This document shows positions 48,906 through 63,260 of a DNA stretch of 64,000 nt, piece after piece. How positions within the stretch are numbered: the stretch's first letter is position 1; each line of letters begins with the position of its first letter. The notes below the pieces were generated by a model that worked only from the letters and a program-made list of their open reading frames with translations, did no database searches and was not told the DNA's origin. The DNA is from Zonotrichia leucophrys gambelii (taxonomy: Eukaryota > Chordata > Aves > Passeriformes > Passerellidae): the NCBI RefSeq assembly GCF_028769735.1, contig NC_088188.1, forward strand, positions 2,069,001 to 2,133,000, written 5' to 3'. Made by a program: the position numbers and the translations under genes.

Positions 48906-51900
48906 ACTGAAGGGACCTGCCTGCCTCCCTGGCAGATCTGAGCAGAGGTAATGATTTGGGATTTTTTTTGGGCTGGGTTCTGACCTCCTCAGCTTTGTGT
49001 TGTCCACATGTGAGAGCCAGCATGGAACCACAATGAGGAACAGACCACACCCAGGTGAGTACAGATGCCAAATCTGGAATTTCTGCTTTCCATTTCACTT
49101 ATTTTCTTTATTTGGCCCATAATATGATGATGCTTTAGAGATTAAATACGAGCAGTAAGCGGTGGCACGCTGCAGGCTGGGCAGCACAGAGTGCAGCAAC
49201 ACCTCTGAAGGAGGAGCTGCCAAGGCTCTGCCAGGTGGCCTTGGACTGTGGCAGCACTCAGCTGGGTGTCAGTGGGACTGGTGGCGTGAGGAACTGTTAC
49301 ACAGCCTTGTTATGGAGCTCAATGTTTTCATTAACATAAGTGAGCAGAAGTTAGGTTAATAATCTGAACACACTGACAGATGTTCAACAAACACTTGGCA
49401 TTGCTGCAGCCAGAACAAGAAAGAATTCAGTGTTATCTTGGAACAGCCTGCAGAACAACACAAGAGAAGCAGCAAAGCTCTGCCACCAGCTTAGACACAT
49501 GGATGCACAGAAGAGCCAGGCTCTCTCCTAGCACTCCTCTCCCCAAGAGGCACCAGGATACAACCCAGCCCTGTGTGCAGAGCTGAAAATTTTGCATGTT
49601 GTAGAAAAAGAGATTTTACTTCCAATGCAAGTGAACAGCACTAGAGTGGGAGCAAGGGGCAGGCTGCTCTTACAGGAAAGGAAAGTCTCCACTGCTTTAC
49701 ATTAAATTAAGACATCTCCTGAGTTTGGTCTTAAATTCAAGTTCTGCTCAAGTTCAATCTAAGGCAAGTTCTAAACACAACAAAGGGCTCTTACTCCCCT
49801 CAAAATGTTATTGCTGTATAGAGACAAAGGATTAGTAAAAATGACGAATTTGGGGAGAACAGAGACATGAATGCATTCTGGTCAAAAAGAACCTAAACCC
49901 TACTAAACTCTCATTCAACAGTTAATAGAAAAGCTCAGAGAACACCATGTGTGAGAAGTTCCATCAGGATCAGGGAACTGGGCATGGCTGGACAGCACTG
50001 ACTCATTGCTGATGGTTCCTGTATGATTTGGGGTGCCTGTGTTGGAAAGGTTCAGAAAAATACACAGGTTTGGGGTTTTTTAATGTGTTAACACTATTCA
50101 CAAGTGTAAGGGAAATAGTAGGATCTAAAGCTTGTAAATGAGCTACAATCTTGGAGGAGCTAAAGATTAGATCGACCTGTGTTGCATCACTTTACAAGTT
50201 AAATATTTTTCTTAAAGTGCTAATCCAATCCAAACAAGGGTTTGATTCTAAATTAAACAAACTCCACTTTTATTGGTATTAACAAAAATATGCAATGCTA
50301 ATTTCAGCAGGCAAGCACTAACAAGAGCAGCTATGCAGGCTGTGCTTTCTCCAGGGCAAAGAAGGAAGGACATTAACTTAAATTTCCTTTTTTCCAAGCA
50401 AAATGCATTATATTACAAAATCCACTGTGAGGTTTATTTAAAAAAAACCTTGAAACAAACAACAAAACAAAATCCCAAATTTCCTACACACCCATGTTTT
50501 TAAAGAGTCTTTTAAAAAACCCACTTTCATTGCATCTCCACTTCTGATTCAATTTGCTGTCAAAGGTCATGAGCTAAAATATACAGTTTACGCTAAAAGC
50601 AGGAAGCAGGGTAAGTAATTGAATAACATCAGGAAATGGAAGAATACTGCCATTTTCCTAATGGATATAGTACAAGGTTTATTCTCTCCAAATTTAATTC
50701 TAGGAGCTCCTGTAGTAAGAGCTTTATTTTTCTTCAGCTTGAATTTTAGCCTACAAGGTTTAAAGCAAAATCCTCGTGCAATCAAAAGAACAAAATACCA
50801 CAGCAGCTTTATTTTCTAACAGACAAAGATGATCATTTCTGCAGGAAAGAGAAACCCCCCATCAACAGTGTCTGAAAACAGAGCTGGCATAGCAGGTTGG
50901 CTGCTTAATATACATGGGCTGGAAATAATTCTACTAAATCAGAGTCCTGAATTATTCATGAAAAACAGATTTTCATGATTTAAATTAGAAAGACTTAAAA
51001 TTACAAGCCTTGCATTGCTATTGATAGGTAAGATCTCTTTCCCCCTAAGCGATGTTACAGTCTCATTCAGCTCCACTCCTGGAAATGCTTTATGATCACT
51101 CTAAAACAGTGCAAAAATCTCCTGACACTCACTCCTTCTGGAAACAACACACCCTCTGGTACATGATTTAGACCAGTAATAGCCCACCAGTAATGATTAT
51201 ATCAAAATATATCATTATGATAATGAATAAAGTTTGAAGGGATCGTTTTCAGTATTTATTGCATATTAAAGCACAGGTTCATTTAAAACATTGGAAGCAC
51301 AAGGCTCAGTACTGCAAATAAACTCCTTCCATCATGAAAAACACTGCACTTCTTACAGGAAGCATCAGCCCACAAATCTGACTTCAGATCTTTGCAAAGC
51401 ATTTTGTAATGATCCACAATGCAGCCTCCCTCCCTGCACTGCTACTGATTTATAAAGACAATGCCATTAATAAGCTGGAGGCTTGCACTGCTCCCTGGGA
51501 GCTGCCAGGAATTCCACACATCCACTCATTCCACAAAATCCCGTCAGCTGCGGCGGCTCCAGAGCTTTGCATTAGGAATTATTAATATTCATTCATCACA
51601 CAGGTACAACCTTTCATCTGCACATCTCCAAACTCTGCACAAATTCACCAATTAAACCTATCTGCCTTGATTAGGGGTTGGGAGACAAGTTGTTCCTGAT
51701 GAAGCAGCACTTCCATGCAGGATGAGCTGGGGGCTGTGGGGTGGCTCTGGTGCAGCTCCAGCCCAGCACCACAGCTGTGCCCTCACAGGGCCACGTCTGG
51801 ACCCTGGCTGAGCTCCTGGCAGCTCATGCAGAGGCTGCTCCAGGCTTTGCTACACTCTAAGAGTATTTTTTGGAAATCCTCAGCCTGACCTACAGCTCAA

Positions 51901-51982
51901 ATGTTAATGCCAGCAGCACCTGAACTGAATTGAGTAAGGGCAGCTCGGGCTGGGCAGAGTCCAGAGCAGGAGCAGGGGAGCA
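48906..51982. other. Intronic DNA, no gene seen
   Basis: Unique sequence, AT-rich from about 49600. Nothing could be supported. Confidence 0.5.
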
Positions 51983-52058
51983 GCTGGGATAACCCAGCTC
52001 CAAAGGACTCCTCAGGAACAGCTGGGATAACCCAGCTCCAAAGGACTCCTCAGGAACA
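51983..52058. repeat. Perfect 38-bp tandem duplication
   Basis: Two identical adjacent units, each starting GCTGGGATAACCCAGCTCC and ending CTCAGGAACA. Lack of any difference implies a recent event. Each unit begins with a small hairpin (AGCTGGG..CCCAGCT). Confidence 0.95.
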
Positions 52059-55000
52059 GCTTCTGTGGGCTAAGGCACAATCCCTGCTCCTGAATCTTTT
52101 ACTTTGGCACAGGAGATATGGAAACTCACTCCTTTTCCAGTTAGCAGGATCAGTCCTCAGCACATCATTCTGTACCATCAAGAGAAGTGAAGACAACCAA
52201 TATCAAATCTTGCAAACTGAGAGCATCATGCCACCCAAATATAGCTTTTATTTGACAACACAACACTAAGTCTTAAGTATCCTGTCATTTTCTTCCTCAG
52301 AACCAAAGCACAGAGCACTTGTCTGGATATTAATTTATTTTCTTAAACATAGGAGCTATTTTCCTTCACCTAGCAAACCCTATTGAGCAGGTTATATAAT
52401 TAACATCAAAGCAATTTGAATGCTGCTTGACTTGCTAAAAGGTGGTAAACAAGCAGGAAGCAATATTTTAAAGGTGCTTTACAAGAAAAGAGCATGTGTT
52501 GGGGGGAGGGGAGACAATAAAACATTAAACAGATTGATTAGTGATTTTAACAGAATTTCCATTTTTATTGACTCTCTGCATGCTTTGGGTACTCTTCTTA
52601 TCTCATTTATAAAAGTAGGAGATTTTTTTGTTGAACTAGATCAGACAAAAACCTGTTCAGAAGGGAATGATGAGCATGGTTGGCAAAAATAAAAGCACCC
52701 TGGAGAAACTTCATGTGCCAAATATCTGCTGCTTCCAAGGGCTAGGAGAAAATCCACCTGTCTTTATGACTGAAATATTTTTTATTAACATATTTAGAAA
52801 AAGCCAACCTGAAATCACAAGGAAAAGTATCAAACCCCAGCTTCCAGTTCTACACCCATTCTTAGCTGCATTATTTTTATTGATTTAAGGACTTGAGCCT
52901 GGGAACAGGGTTAGCAGGGCTTAGACTTGACAGCATTTTATGAGCAAACTTGGGAGTTTCTCTCTTGTTTCTCTGTTCATGCAGAAAAGAGTTGCATGAG
53001 GGGGAACTCAATTCTTTTTTAAGCCCACAGGTCCATTACAGCCATTTGTAACTCCACCACGTGGGAAAGGGCACTCAGGACATGGGGACTCTGAGGTCAG
53101 TGACTCAGGTTTTGCTGTCAGAGACTGCAATGGCCCATGGCTTTTTATATGACCTAAATCAACTTCTGCCTGCAAACCAATTATGTTCCTGCTTCCTTCT
53201 CCAACAATTCCTTGCAGGATCTCAGCAGGCTTTGGGCTGAAGGCTTAACTTCCTGCACTAGTTTACACCTCTGTCACATTTTGTAAAACTTTACCTTTAA
53301 TAGATCTGAGATGTCTCAGGATGTTCACCATGGACAGATCTAGAATGACTAACACTCTGTTCCTGTGTCTTTGTTTTGCTGGACACTGAGAGCACATCCT
53401 TCTGGTGCCTTCCATGCTAGGAGGAATTGTGATTAAACTGCAATGCCAATTGTTTAATTGAAGAAAGTAGAGATTTGCATTTTCTTCAGGCAGGTGCCTC
53501 CATCTCACAGAGCCCAGCAGAGGAGGAAGGCAGACACCAGGGGAGCAGCTATGGCCAGAACAGGCTCCTGCACCCTCCTCAGTAAGGGGGACTTTGTCAC
53601 AAGTTAGGTTTTTTCAAGGAAGTCCACTCACAACAGAGTGACTCATTTCAATAGTCTTCAATAGCTGGTCCAATACAGATGGATAAATCTGAAACTGATC
53701 TTACACTGACTATAAAAAATGGGGAATTAGACACATCAGGAGTAGGTACTTTGTCACAGCCTGTTACAGTGTTGCTGATATTAGAGACAAACTTCCAACA
53801 GCACTGGAAACACAAAACCACAGTAACTTCTGCAGTCAATCTTCTATAAAAATATTTGTATTCTTGTAGCAAATTTAATAAAAATTCTTAAGAGTCTTTC
53901 ATTTTTCTCATAGAACCTCACTGTATTTTAATATTGAGCAGCAAAAATTGTTGCAGGAAAAGGTCAGGAGGAAAGGAGAAGTTTGTTTTGTCTGTTTTAG
54001 GAGTTGTGGCCTTGCACATTAATGGCCACACTGTGTTCTTCAGCTGGCTCCACCACTGATCCAAATATCCATTGGAATTACCCAAGAGTTCAGCAAGCTT
54101 AGAGAAAACAATCACAACAACAATCACCTAGGGCACATCTTGCGAGTAACAGAGGAGGCCTTCCTACTGCACAGAGCTCATATACTGCTGATAAACCATT
54201 AAACATAGGAAATGTGGGACTTAGATTTAAAAGTTTGTTCCATTTCAGTGGCTTTGGGCACAAATTAAGATGTCTTGATTTTATAAAATTGAAGCATTAT
54301 GACATTTGAAACTCTGAAAGCAGAGAACAACTTTCTCCAGGCTGAGGAAATTATCAAGAATTTAAAGTTCAGAAGTGCACCCTGTTTCCCCCAGCAATGC
54401 CGTGCCACCTCTGGGCACACAGGCAGCCCCTGGGGCTGGCCAGAGCCAGCCAGGCTAAATCCAGGGCAAGCTCCAAAACCCCCCAATGGCCCCCAAAGCA
54501 CTGCAAGCCATGAAAGCAATTGTGTGAGCTCCGTGCTGGAATTCCACAGGATTTACTGCACACTGCCATCCCCCTGCCCTCAGCTCCCCTCTTGTGATAA
54601 ATGCCAGCCCCAAGGGCAGCTGCTCAGCCCCAGGGCAGTGCCAGCCTCCCTCCGCATCCCAGGGACTGGAATGGGCCAGCTCTAAAGCAGGAGTGCTGCC
54701 TTGAGGCTGCCAAGAGACAGAAAACTGAGCCAGGGCACTGCTGCTTCCCTTGGGAGGGCTGGACAGGCAGCCTTCCACCCCCTGGGGAAGGGAACAGCTC
54801 CTCTCAGTGCTGTTCACTGACACCTTGAAAGTGTCCTTGCACATTCCTCAAAGCCATGGCCCAGGTCTGTGCCCTGAGCCCATGGAGTTACAGCACTCAG
54901 GAGCTGGACTAAGGCTACAAAAGCCTGAGCAGGAGTTTAAACAACCATGGGAGGCTGAAATGTTCCTGAGGCTGCTCCCAGAACCCACAGTGGGGCACCC

Positions 55001-58000
55001 CAGCCTCCCTGTGCCCCTGCAGCACAGCAATGCTGCACACCCAGCCTGCGCTGCTGGGAGCCACAGCCAAACCCATCACTGCCATGCCTCCTGCCCTCCT
55101 GAAAACTGACTTTGCAGAGGGAAAAACAAGAATCCAGTAACATAAGCACAGAAGTACATCCTCACATTCAAGTTACGATTAATCTGCAGGCAAACCCATA
55201 GGTTAGAAGTCTTGGCCTACATTTATTTCTAGAATACAAAAAAATATTTTAAAAAGTTCTGGATGACTTCCTTTTTAAATTAAAAATGGTCACTTTATTA
55301 TACTGTCTTATAATACTTAAACTAGCATTTAATTTATCTCCAGGCAGACTCAGTCAAAATTAATTTTTTGTTTAATTCCTTACTGGTAACATGCATGGAA
55401 ACTTTTAAGACAGCAATTGATTGCACTGAGCATTTAAAATATGGTTCACTTCCTGGCACATTTAACAATCATTTAAGTTTTCAATTAAAGTAGGGTGCCA
55501 ACATTAAAAGAAAAAAGATAATTCTGAGAGACAATAGCTGCTCTGTGCACAAGAAACTATTTTTTTTTTACTAAAATTCTCAAGATGTCTAATTGATTAA
55601 TATAATTAGGTTAGCCCAAAAGTGGCTGTTTCTAATCTCCTTTTTTTTCAGTTGGAATTGGCTGGGAGTTTGTGAGAGGTGCACACAGGGGCCCTTCCTC
55701 AGGTAACATCATAGTGACACCTCTGCAACTCTATCTCAGAGCAAACTGGAGCCAAAAGACAAAGTGAAATGCAGCAGGGCAGAGCAGAGAGAGTGGCAAT
55801 ATTTGCTTTAGAAATAAAAACATGCCAACATTGCTCATTTTCTTGCAAGCCTGATCACACTCAACACAACAGCGACAGCAGGCACAAGCACACGAGGCAA
55901 AGAAACCCTTCCTCTGCCTCAGCCCTGGGGTGATCAGCTCACACCATCAGCTGGAGAGAAATGGGGGAGATCTTAATATCCCACTGCCTATTCCAGATGT
56001 GGCCTGAGTTCCTCCATGCTCCTCCTTGGCTGCACAAGCTCCACCAGCCAGCAGCATCACAGCAATCACAGTCACCACATCAGGTGCTCATGGCCTTTCT
56101 GAGTGCTGGTTAAGGGACAGTCCACCCTGCCCAGCAGCTGATATTTCACCCAGAGTGGCCAAATCAGCCTCTGACCAAGTTTTGAGCTTGTATTGTTCTG
56201 GGTCTGTACCTGGGGCCTCTGTGCCTGCCCTGGTGCTGAAGCTGCTCACACACAGCAGGCTCTGAGCTGGGCTGTGCAAGGGCAGCACACAGGCAGGATC
56301 AAACCATCACCCCAAACACATTTGCTTCTGAGGCTGAGACACAGGCATTTGCCACTTCAGCACCAATAAACAATATCTGGGTAGAGTTCCTGTTACCTTT
56401 GGGCACACACACTCATTCACAGCACAGCGGCATGACAAAAACCAGGCCCTTTTCCTCCACCCTCATCAGCCCTGCAAGGGAAGCTCTCCATGGAGAAGCC
56501 ATTTTGAGTCCCTGGGACTTCCCAAAATGTATTTTTAAGCCTTCTAGCAGGGATAACATCCTGAGTAATCAATTTGACTCATGATTACTATTTCAAACAC
56601 AGGCTCATACCCAGACGAAAAAAGCACACTTACATGGCAATATATACAGAACAATAACACTGCCAGATGGTATAATACTGAGCAGAATTAATTTCACACA
56701 TGATGTTTTCAAGGTGTTAAAATATGTCACAGCTTCTGCTAATAAAACATCTTCCTCTCCACTCCTCCTTTTAAGAAAATGCTCCCTTCTCACCAGCCTG
56801 TATTTTACATTATATGTGTTTCCATCCTGATAAGGGCAGCTGATTGCTTGCAAACCTAATTACAGTCAAATGAAAGTCTTTCAGAACCATCATTAGCAAT
56901 TAGGACCTGCTGGATTTGCAGTGTATCATTTAGAGAGGTATAATTCAATGGCTTATTGAAAAATTGCAGGTGAAACTGGTGATTATGAGGGGGGGACGCC
57001 TGTGACACGTCACTGTGGGCGAGCGCGGGGTGGAGTGGCAGCTCCCTGAGCACTGAGCAGTGACTGCAGGGGTTTGTGCTGGCTGAGCTCACCCTGCCCA
57101 GCCCAGAGCAGCGTCCTGGGACCAGCTCTGCACTCCCTGAGCCTGGCTTTGTGTGTATCTCCAAGCCTGGCTTTGTGTGTGCTCTCCTGGAATCCAACGT
57201 GCCCATTGAGGAGCTGGGGGAAGCCAGGGGGGATGTGCAGCACAGAACAACAGGCACACGAAGCCACACACATCATTTTTCAGTCCTTTCTGCAGAGAAC
57301 AACAGTCTTTTCTGTGCCCATTCAGCTCAATTATATATTATCAGGGCCCAGAAGTTGTTTGGATGCTTTTGAGCAGCTGGGTGCCTTCACAGATGACGCA
57401 CTGGATACGGTGACTGCGGGTTAAGTGCAGCTGGAGATTTCTGTGGCCTCTGATCAGAGGCAAACAGCAGTTGAGAATCACAAAATGCTTGTAATTCAAG
57501 CACTGTTTGTCACCCACGGCGCTCTCCAAACGGGAAACGAGAGGGGAATGGCAGCCCAGCTTTCAGCACATGCTCCCACACAGCCAGGAATCCACACACT
57601 GTGCATGTGTGAAAATAAAGTGTGGGTCCCTGCCAAGGGTGAAATTACCAACTGGCCAGCATGAAGCACTCAGCATTTCCACAGCACATGGTGGGGTGGA
57701 TAAGCTGAGCTGGACCTCAGCAGTGACAGAGGATATTGGCTGACAGAACCTGCCCCCTCTCTAGGCATCCCCCTCTGTTTGCACACCATGTGTAACATTC
57801 ACCCTAAAAACCCCACACAGCCCAGCCTACACCTCTGCAAAGCTTCACCTCTTCATTCCCTCCCCACAGATCTCTCTCCCCTTTTCTACCCTACAAAGGG
57901 TTCTCAAAGCCCAGCTCTCCTCAGTTCCCATCCCCTTTATCACATGAACATCTCCCACTGTATCACTGCACCCACTCCTGCTGTGATGTAACCTCAAAGC

Positions 58001-58967
58001 AGCTACCCAGATATGGCCCTTTCTATTCTTTCAGAGCTGTAATGTGATTTTTTTTCATAATTTCGTGGGTCATTTTCCAAATTAAATGTTGTTTGATATG
58101 CTAGATAAATAACCAGTGCTTTGAGTGACATGATACTAACGCAGTTTTGTGAAACCAGTGGTCCCTGCAGGTCCTGCTGCTGGTGACATTTGTTGTTGGT
58201 GCCTTCAGACTTTTGACACAGAATCAAACCACGCCGTGTAGGCTGCAGCACAAACAGCAAATCCTCTTATTTCAAAGTGGTGCACTAGCATCTTGTATCT
58301 GAAAAAAACCCCTAAACCAAGCAACTTCTCCCTTTACACACAGAATGGGAACATTATCTCCCTTTCCATCAATGTGTGGCCATATCCCTGCTGACCTGAT
58401 CCTGGCTGGTACTACTCCCAAAGTGTGGCTTTGTCCCACATTTTACCAGTCAGTTCTGATGTCTCCTGTCACTTCATACAAAACCAGACCTCCAGCAGTG
58501 CAAAACCAGCCCAAAAATCCCACATACAGCTTCCAATCCCCTGCACAAGGTAGTTTCACAGCCCAGATTCCTTCCTGCTCTTCACAAGTTTTATAGTCAC
58601 TGAAATCCACTGGCTGCCAGTACAGGAATCCCAAATCCCAGCAGCTGTGTTCAAGGAGGTTCAAGCCTTTATCACTCACTCCGGGTGATGCATGCTGCAG
58701 GCAGGATTTCCAAGGTGTCAGACCTCACACTGCACAAACATGTCCCCATTTCTTCCCTTGCCCAGAGCTCCAGCGGGCAATCCAAGAAATGAAACATTTC
58801 TGTGGCTGTGTATCGTCCTTGTAGCTGCTACGGCTCTCGCAGAGCCCACCCACAATTTCATTTTCAATTAGCAGCTCTCCGAAAAGCAGTAATGAAAGCA
58901 GTTGCTAAAGAGCACTCAGATGTCATTGAGAGCCTGCAAACCCAAACTGTAAATAGCACATTGTAAA
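52059..58967. other. Intronic DNA, no gene seen
   Basis: Unique sequence. The 54380-55100 part is richer in GC. An imperfect 26-base duplication (AGCCTGGCTTTGTGTGT twice) lies at about 57139-57181. No exon or mobile element was recognised. Confidence 0.5.
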
Positions 58968-59076
58968 TCGCTTGTCAGCACGGCGAGCTCTCGCCGGGAT
59001 CACAGCGCCGGTGACAACCCGGCCCATCTGCTGCGGTCCCTGCGCCGGGCCGGGGCAGCCCGGAGCGCTGGGCAGC
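58968..59076. other. Small CpG-rich segment beside the G-rich minisatellite
   Basis: CACGGCGAGCTCTCGCCGGG and TGCGCCGGGCCGGGGCAGCC are CpG-dense and stop where the repeat begins. It may be a CpG islet about 4.2 kb downstream of the AUTS2-like exon in gene direction. No exon signals were seen. Confidence 0.45.
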
Positions 59077-59551
59077 GGGGATGGGAACTGAGGGGATGGA
59101 ACTGCGGGGATGGGAACTGCGGGGATGGAAACTGCGGGGATGGAAACTGAGGGGATGGGAACTGAGGGGATGGGAACTGAGGGGATGGGAACTGAGGGGA
59201 TGGAAATGTGGGGATGGAAATGTGGGGATGGGAACTGAGGGGATGGGAGCTGCGGGGATGGGAGCTGAGGGGATGGGAACTGAGGGGATGGGAGCTGAGG
59301 GGATGGAACTGCGGGGATGGAACTGCGGGGATGGGAACTGCGGGGATGGGAACTGAGGGGATGGAACTGCGGGGATGGAAGCTTCAGGGATGGGAGCTGC
59401 GGGGATGGGAACTGCGGGGATGGGAACTGCGGGGATGGGACTGAGGGGATGGAAATGCGGGGATGGGAACTGCGGGGATGGGAACTGAGGGGATGGGAGC
59501 TGCGGGAATGGGAGCTGCGGGAATGGGAGCTGCGGGAATGGGAACTGTACC
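59077..59551. repeat. G-rich minisatellite, about 30 copies, G-quadruplex-capable
   Basis: The unit GGGGATGGGAACTGM (14-15 bases; variants GGAACTG, GGAAACTG, GGGAGCTG) is repeated about 30 times. Each pair of units supplies four G-runs with loops AT, AACTGA and AT, which fits the standard quadruplex pattern, so many overlapping quadruplexes are possible on the plus strand. The last units change to GGGAATGGGAGCTGC. Open frames across it give only simple repeat peptides. Confidence 0.95.
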
Positions 59552-62500
59552 ATGCACCCTGACTCCAGGGCTGGGAGCTGCACCAGCCACCCTCACCCCA
59601 GGGCTCAGAGCTGCACCAGCCACCCTGGCCCAGGACAGGCTCAGGCACACGGGCCTTCACCCTCTGCATGGCTGCTTTGCTGCACTGAGGCTCACGAGCA
59701 CCTCTGCACCAGGGGATGAGAGTGCAGGCACTGAGTCAGCACAGAACCACACGGTGCTGAGTGACCATGGCAGGGGACAGCGATGGCTTCCACATCAGCC
59801 ACCCAAAGGCTCAGCAGTCTCAGATTTAGGATGTGTAGGTTCAGGGTGACACTGCCAAGGGGATTGTGGACTTTACTCTGAGAGGGAACAGCTTCAGCAC
59901 TCCCCTCCCTCCCCTTTAATTGATTCATGTAATGGACCACGAGGTGAAAGCCCCTGGTTTATAACACCTGTAGCTGGGGACTGCCAGAGAAAGCAGTGTA
60001 TCTTCTGCTGCTATTCTTCCCATTTTTCCTTTATCTCATTATAATTTACCTCCCAATTCATTTCTCCATCATGAGTTTTCTTCCTTCTATTTATCATCCA
60101 GCTCCTATTTATTACCAGTTGTCTCCTTCTCTGCACTCCTGCAGTATCTGGGATTGGGATTTGATATTCTGGAAGCGTCTCTGGAGTCAGGTGGGGAAGG
60201 CAGAGCCCAGCAGCTGCTGGCTCTCATGCACACGTGGGCCAGCCAAGGCACCCCTTGCCCAACACATACACTAATGTTTAAAAGCATATACAGAGATGAT
60301 TCTCTTCTGCAAGAAGGTGCAAGAACCTCCCACCAGATGAAGAAAAACAGTGAAGGAAATGGTGGAAGTAGCACAAGTCAGTGTCTTCTGCTCCTTTCAA
60401 ATCACACACCCACTGAACAAAGAGAAATGATCCTTCCCCCTCATTATCAAAATACTCTCAACACTCCTTCTGCCCTGAAAGCTCATTGTTTCCTGGCATG
60501 CCCCACTGTGCTCAGACCTTGAGGAATAAAATCTCATTAAAACCCATTTAAAAATGTTTGCCACCCTTTTACTACTTAAAAAAATGTTCACTTTAAGATT
60601 TCCAAATGATTTTTACAGAAAGCACATAAAAACATGCCATCACCAATTAACGTATAGGAAATTAAATTTAAAACGCTGGAGAAATATTCTGATGAGTCTT
60701 ATGTTTGCTTAACGCCAACCAAAATTTCCTTGAGGCATTTAATAAGTACATTTATAAAAGCTCACAAAGCAGAGTTCAAAAGTCTTCTCACTAGTAAAAT
60801 ATGAGCCTTAATTAACCTACAGTTTCACATTTTCTGGATTTCAATAAACCTGTAGGCATTTCAGCAGAGCTGGATAAATACCTGCATGAATACTGCAAGG
60901 ATTTGCTCTGAAAACTAATTAGCAATGCTTTCAATAGCTGACTTCAACTAAATCTGTTTGACAAGGGAGCTTCATACCCTAAATCCTGCAGTGAGAGTTA
61001 CTTCCAGCAGATAACAGATTTCACAGGAAAGCATATCCAACAGCACTGTTAACCACTGGAAAAACTATGAGTGAGCTCTCCAGGTATAAAACATTTCCCA
61101 GCAAGGACAGACTGCAGCCAAGGTTTTATGCAAGCACAGGAATGCAAGTGACAGCTCTGAGATTGCATCCTGCCATCCAGTTACAGTTAAGCACAGGTGA
61201 CAATCCAGGATTCCCCCAGGGACAGGAGAGGAAGGATAAATTGTTTGTGTATCAAATATAAAGCCCTAATATACATGCAGAAGCCTCCTGAACTTTAGGG
61301 GAGGGCACTCCTGCTGTGTCACACACAAACCACAGTGGCCCCAGCTCTTGGTCACTGCTGTCAGACAAGGTTGACAAACAAATCTGTTTGCCCTTCAGGA
61401 GCCCAGGGATTCAGTGGGATGGACCTGGGTGGGGAAAGCAACCCAAGTGTGCAGCCTAGAGTCACTTGAGGAGGAAAAGTGTAACATGATCAGAAAAAAA
61501 ACATGCTCAGAACTTAATCTCCTCCTACTTTTGTGCTCTTCACCATTTGTCTTGAAAGAGGTCAGAAAATGCTTACCCAAAACTCTGTCTTATACATGTT
61601 TTTCCAAAGAACTCTGCAGTCTTTTCCATGACATCTTTTTTCCATGTTAACTGCCAAAGCTGTATGTGTTTGTCAGCACCTAAACTGTTCATAAGACTTA
61701 AATGTTCTTATCTAAGAAGCTCTACCCCTACCAAATGTATTACATTTATATTGAGCAAGATACTTTATTTCCTCTCAGTCTTATGCCTTAGGAATTAGGC
61801 AGAGTACTCAGATTTATCAGCTCAAAGGAAAAGCATTTTCCATGACATTTGTCAACTCAATACCTTCCAAGCCAATGAATATTCATTCCCAAAAACACAA
61901 CCTCACAAATAATCTCCATCAGCAGGAGGGGCAATTTCCTTCAGAGATGAAATTCTGGGCAGAAAGGTTCCACCTGGCATTAGGCCCCACCAGGAGAGCT
62001 CCCAGTGCACACAGTGAGTCTGACAGACCAAAACAGAGCAGAGACCACAGAGGGGAACACAGCAACCAACCATGGAAACACAGCAACCTTCAGTATCTTC
62101 TGGTAATGGAATCATTGCATCTGCTATCCTGAAGAGATTTCCCCACCTTCCTTTGACATACCAAGCAAAATTAAATCAGAAGAAACACCTTTAACAGCTG
62201 GCAGTATGGAACAGGCATTTTACTATTTCTTTGCTCTGCTAAAGAACTGTATAATCTCTTACTATATTCCTATATAGAGCTTAACATATAGGCTTCAAAA
62301 TTATCATGAAAACCTATTTCTTCCCAGCTTCTCTAACTCTGCATATCAAAATTGAATACAACTCAGCATACTTGTCATCCTCAATGTTCCTTCCATCTCC
62401 CTGAGCTCACAAAATGAGAAGCAGTGAATTCTCACTATTTGCTACAAGTTTCTCTGCAAAGCAAGGTTTGGCCTGCACCAAAAGGATGAAAACTGATTCT

Positions 62501-63260
62501 ATGAATATCAGCCATCCCCATTAAACATTTAAATTTTGGTTCAAGAGCCATTAATATCACTCAAATACAGGCAAAAGCTGACCTATTCCCTACTACTATG
62601 TACTATTATCAGCATCATAGCAACCACACTTATCACCTTTCTTCCTTAAAAAGCACAACAAACACAACACTGCACAGTCATGAAGACAAATCCAATGTTT
62701 TCAGCCTCCAGCTTTGCTCCTGGCTGTTGCCTGCTCACTGCCACCACTGTGTGAGGACATTCTTGCTCAGGGTGGGTGATCACTAACCCAGGGCAGCAGA
62801 CACCAGCACCACTGACACCTCACAGATGAGCTCCTCACACTCTAATCAGCTTTGCCCTGATTAACAGCTGCCCTTCTTGCAATTGCCTCACCTCACCCTG
62901 GATGTTCAGAAGGCTCTTCTGCTTCTATGTACAAAGCCTGAAGACAAGAAGGTCTTTATAGGACAAAATTGGCCTTGCACCCACAGAGAGACCTCATTTG
63001 TTTGCCCTGACAGTCTCACAGCCAGCCTGTGGAAAGCTCTTCTCACTCTTACACATTTATAAATCAGATCAGCATCAATGCACCACTTGCTCTCCTCTCA
63101 GTGGCAGGACACTGCACCACGTCACACCCAAGAGCTCAAAAACAAAACAACCACAAAAGCATTAAAATACACAATCCCACAAAATGAGAAATTGGCTTCT
63201 ACATACCATGAACCAACGGGCAGAGCCCTCCCTCCCCGCAGAAGGGAACTTGTCTCCCAC
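59552..63260. other. Intron just downstream of the AUTS2-like exon
   Basis: No gene was seen. The segment 60560-60960 is AT-rich and repeat-free, with CACCAATTAACG and CTTAATTAACC words, a candidate conserved non-coding block by composition only. Confidence 0.5.

Noticed and set aside
58923..59669. Ser-Pro-rich 248-codon minus frame, like a low-complexity protein
   Set aside because: It is the complement of the G-rich 15-base repeat. Unit length divisible by three in many copies keeps the frame open.
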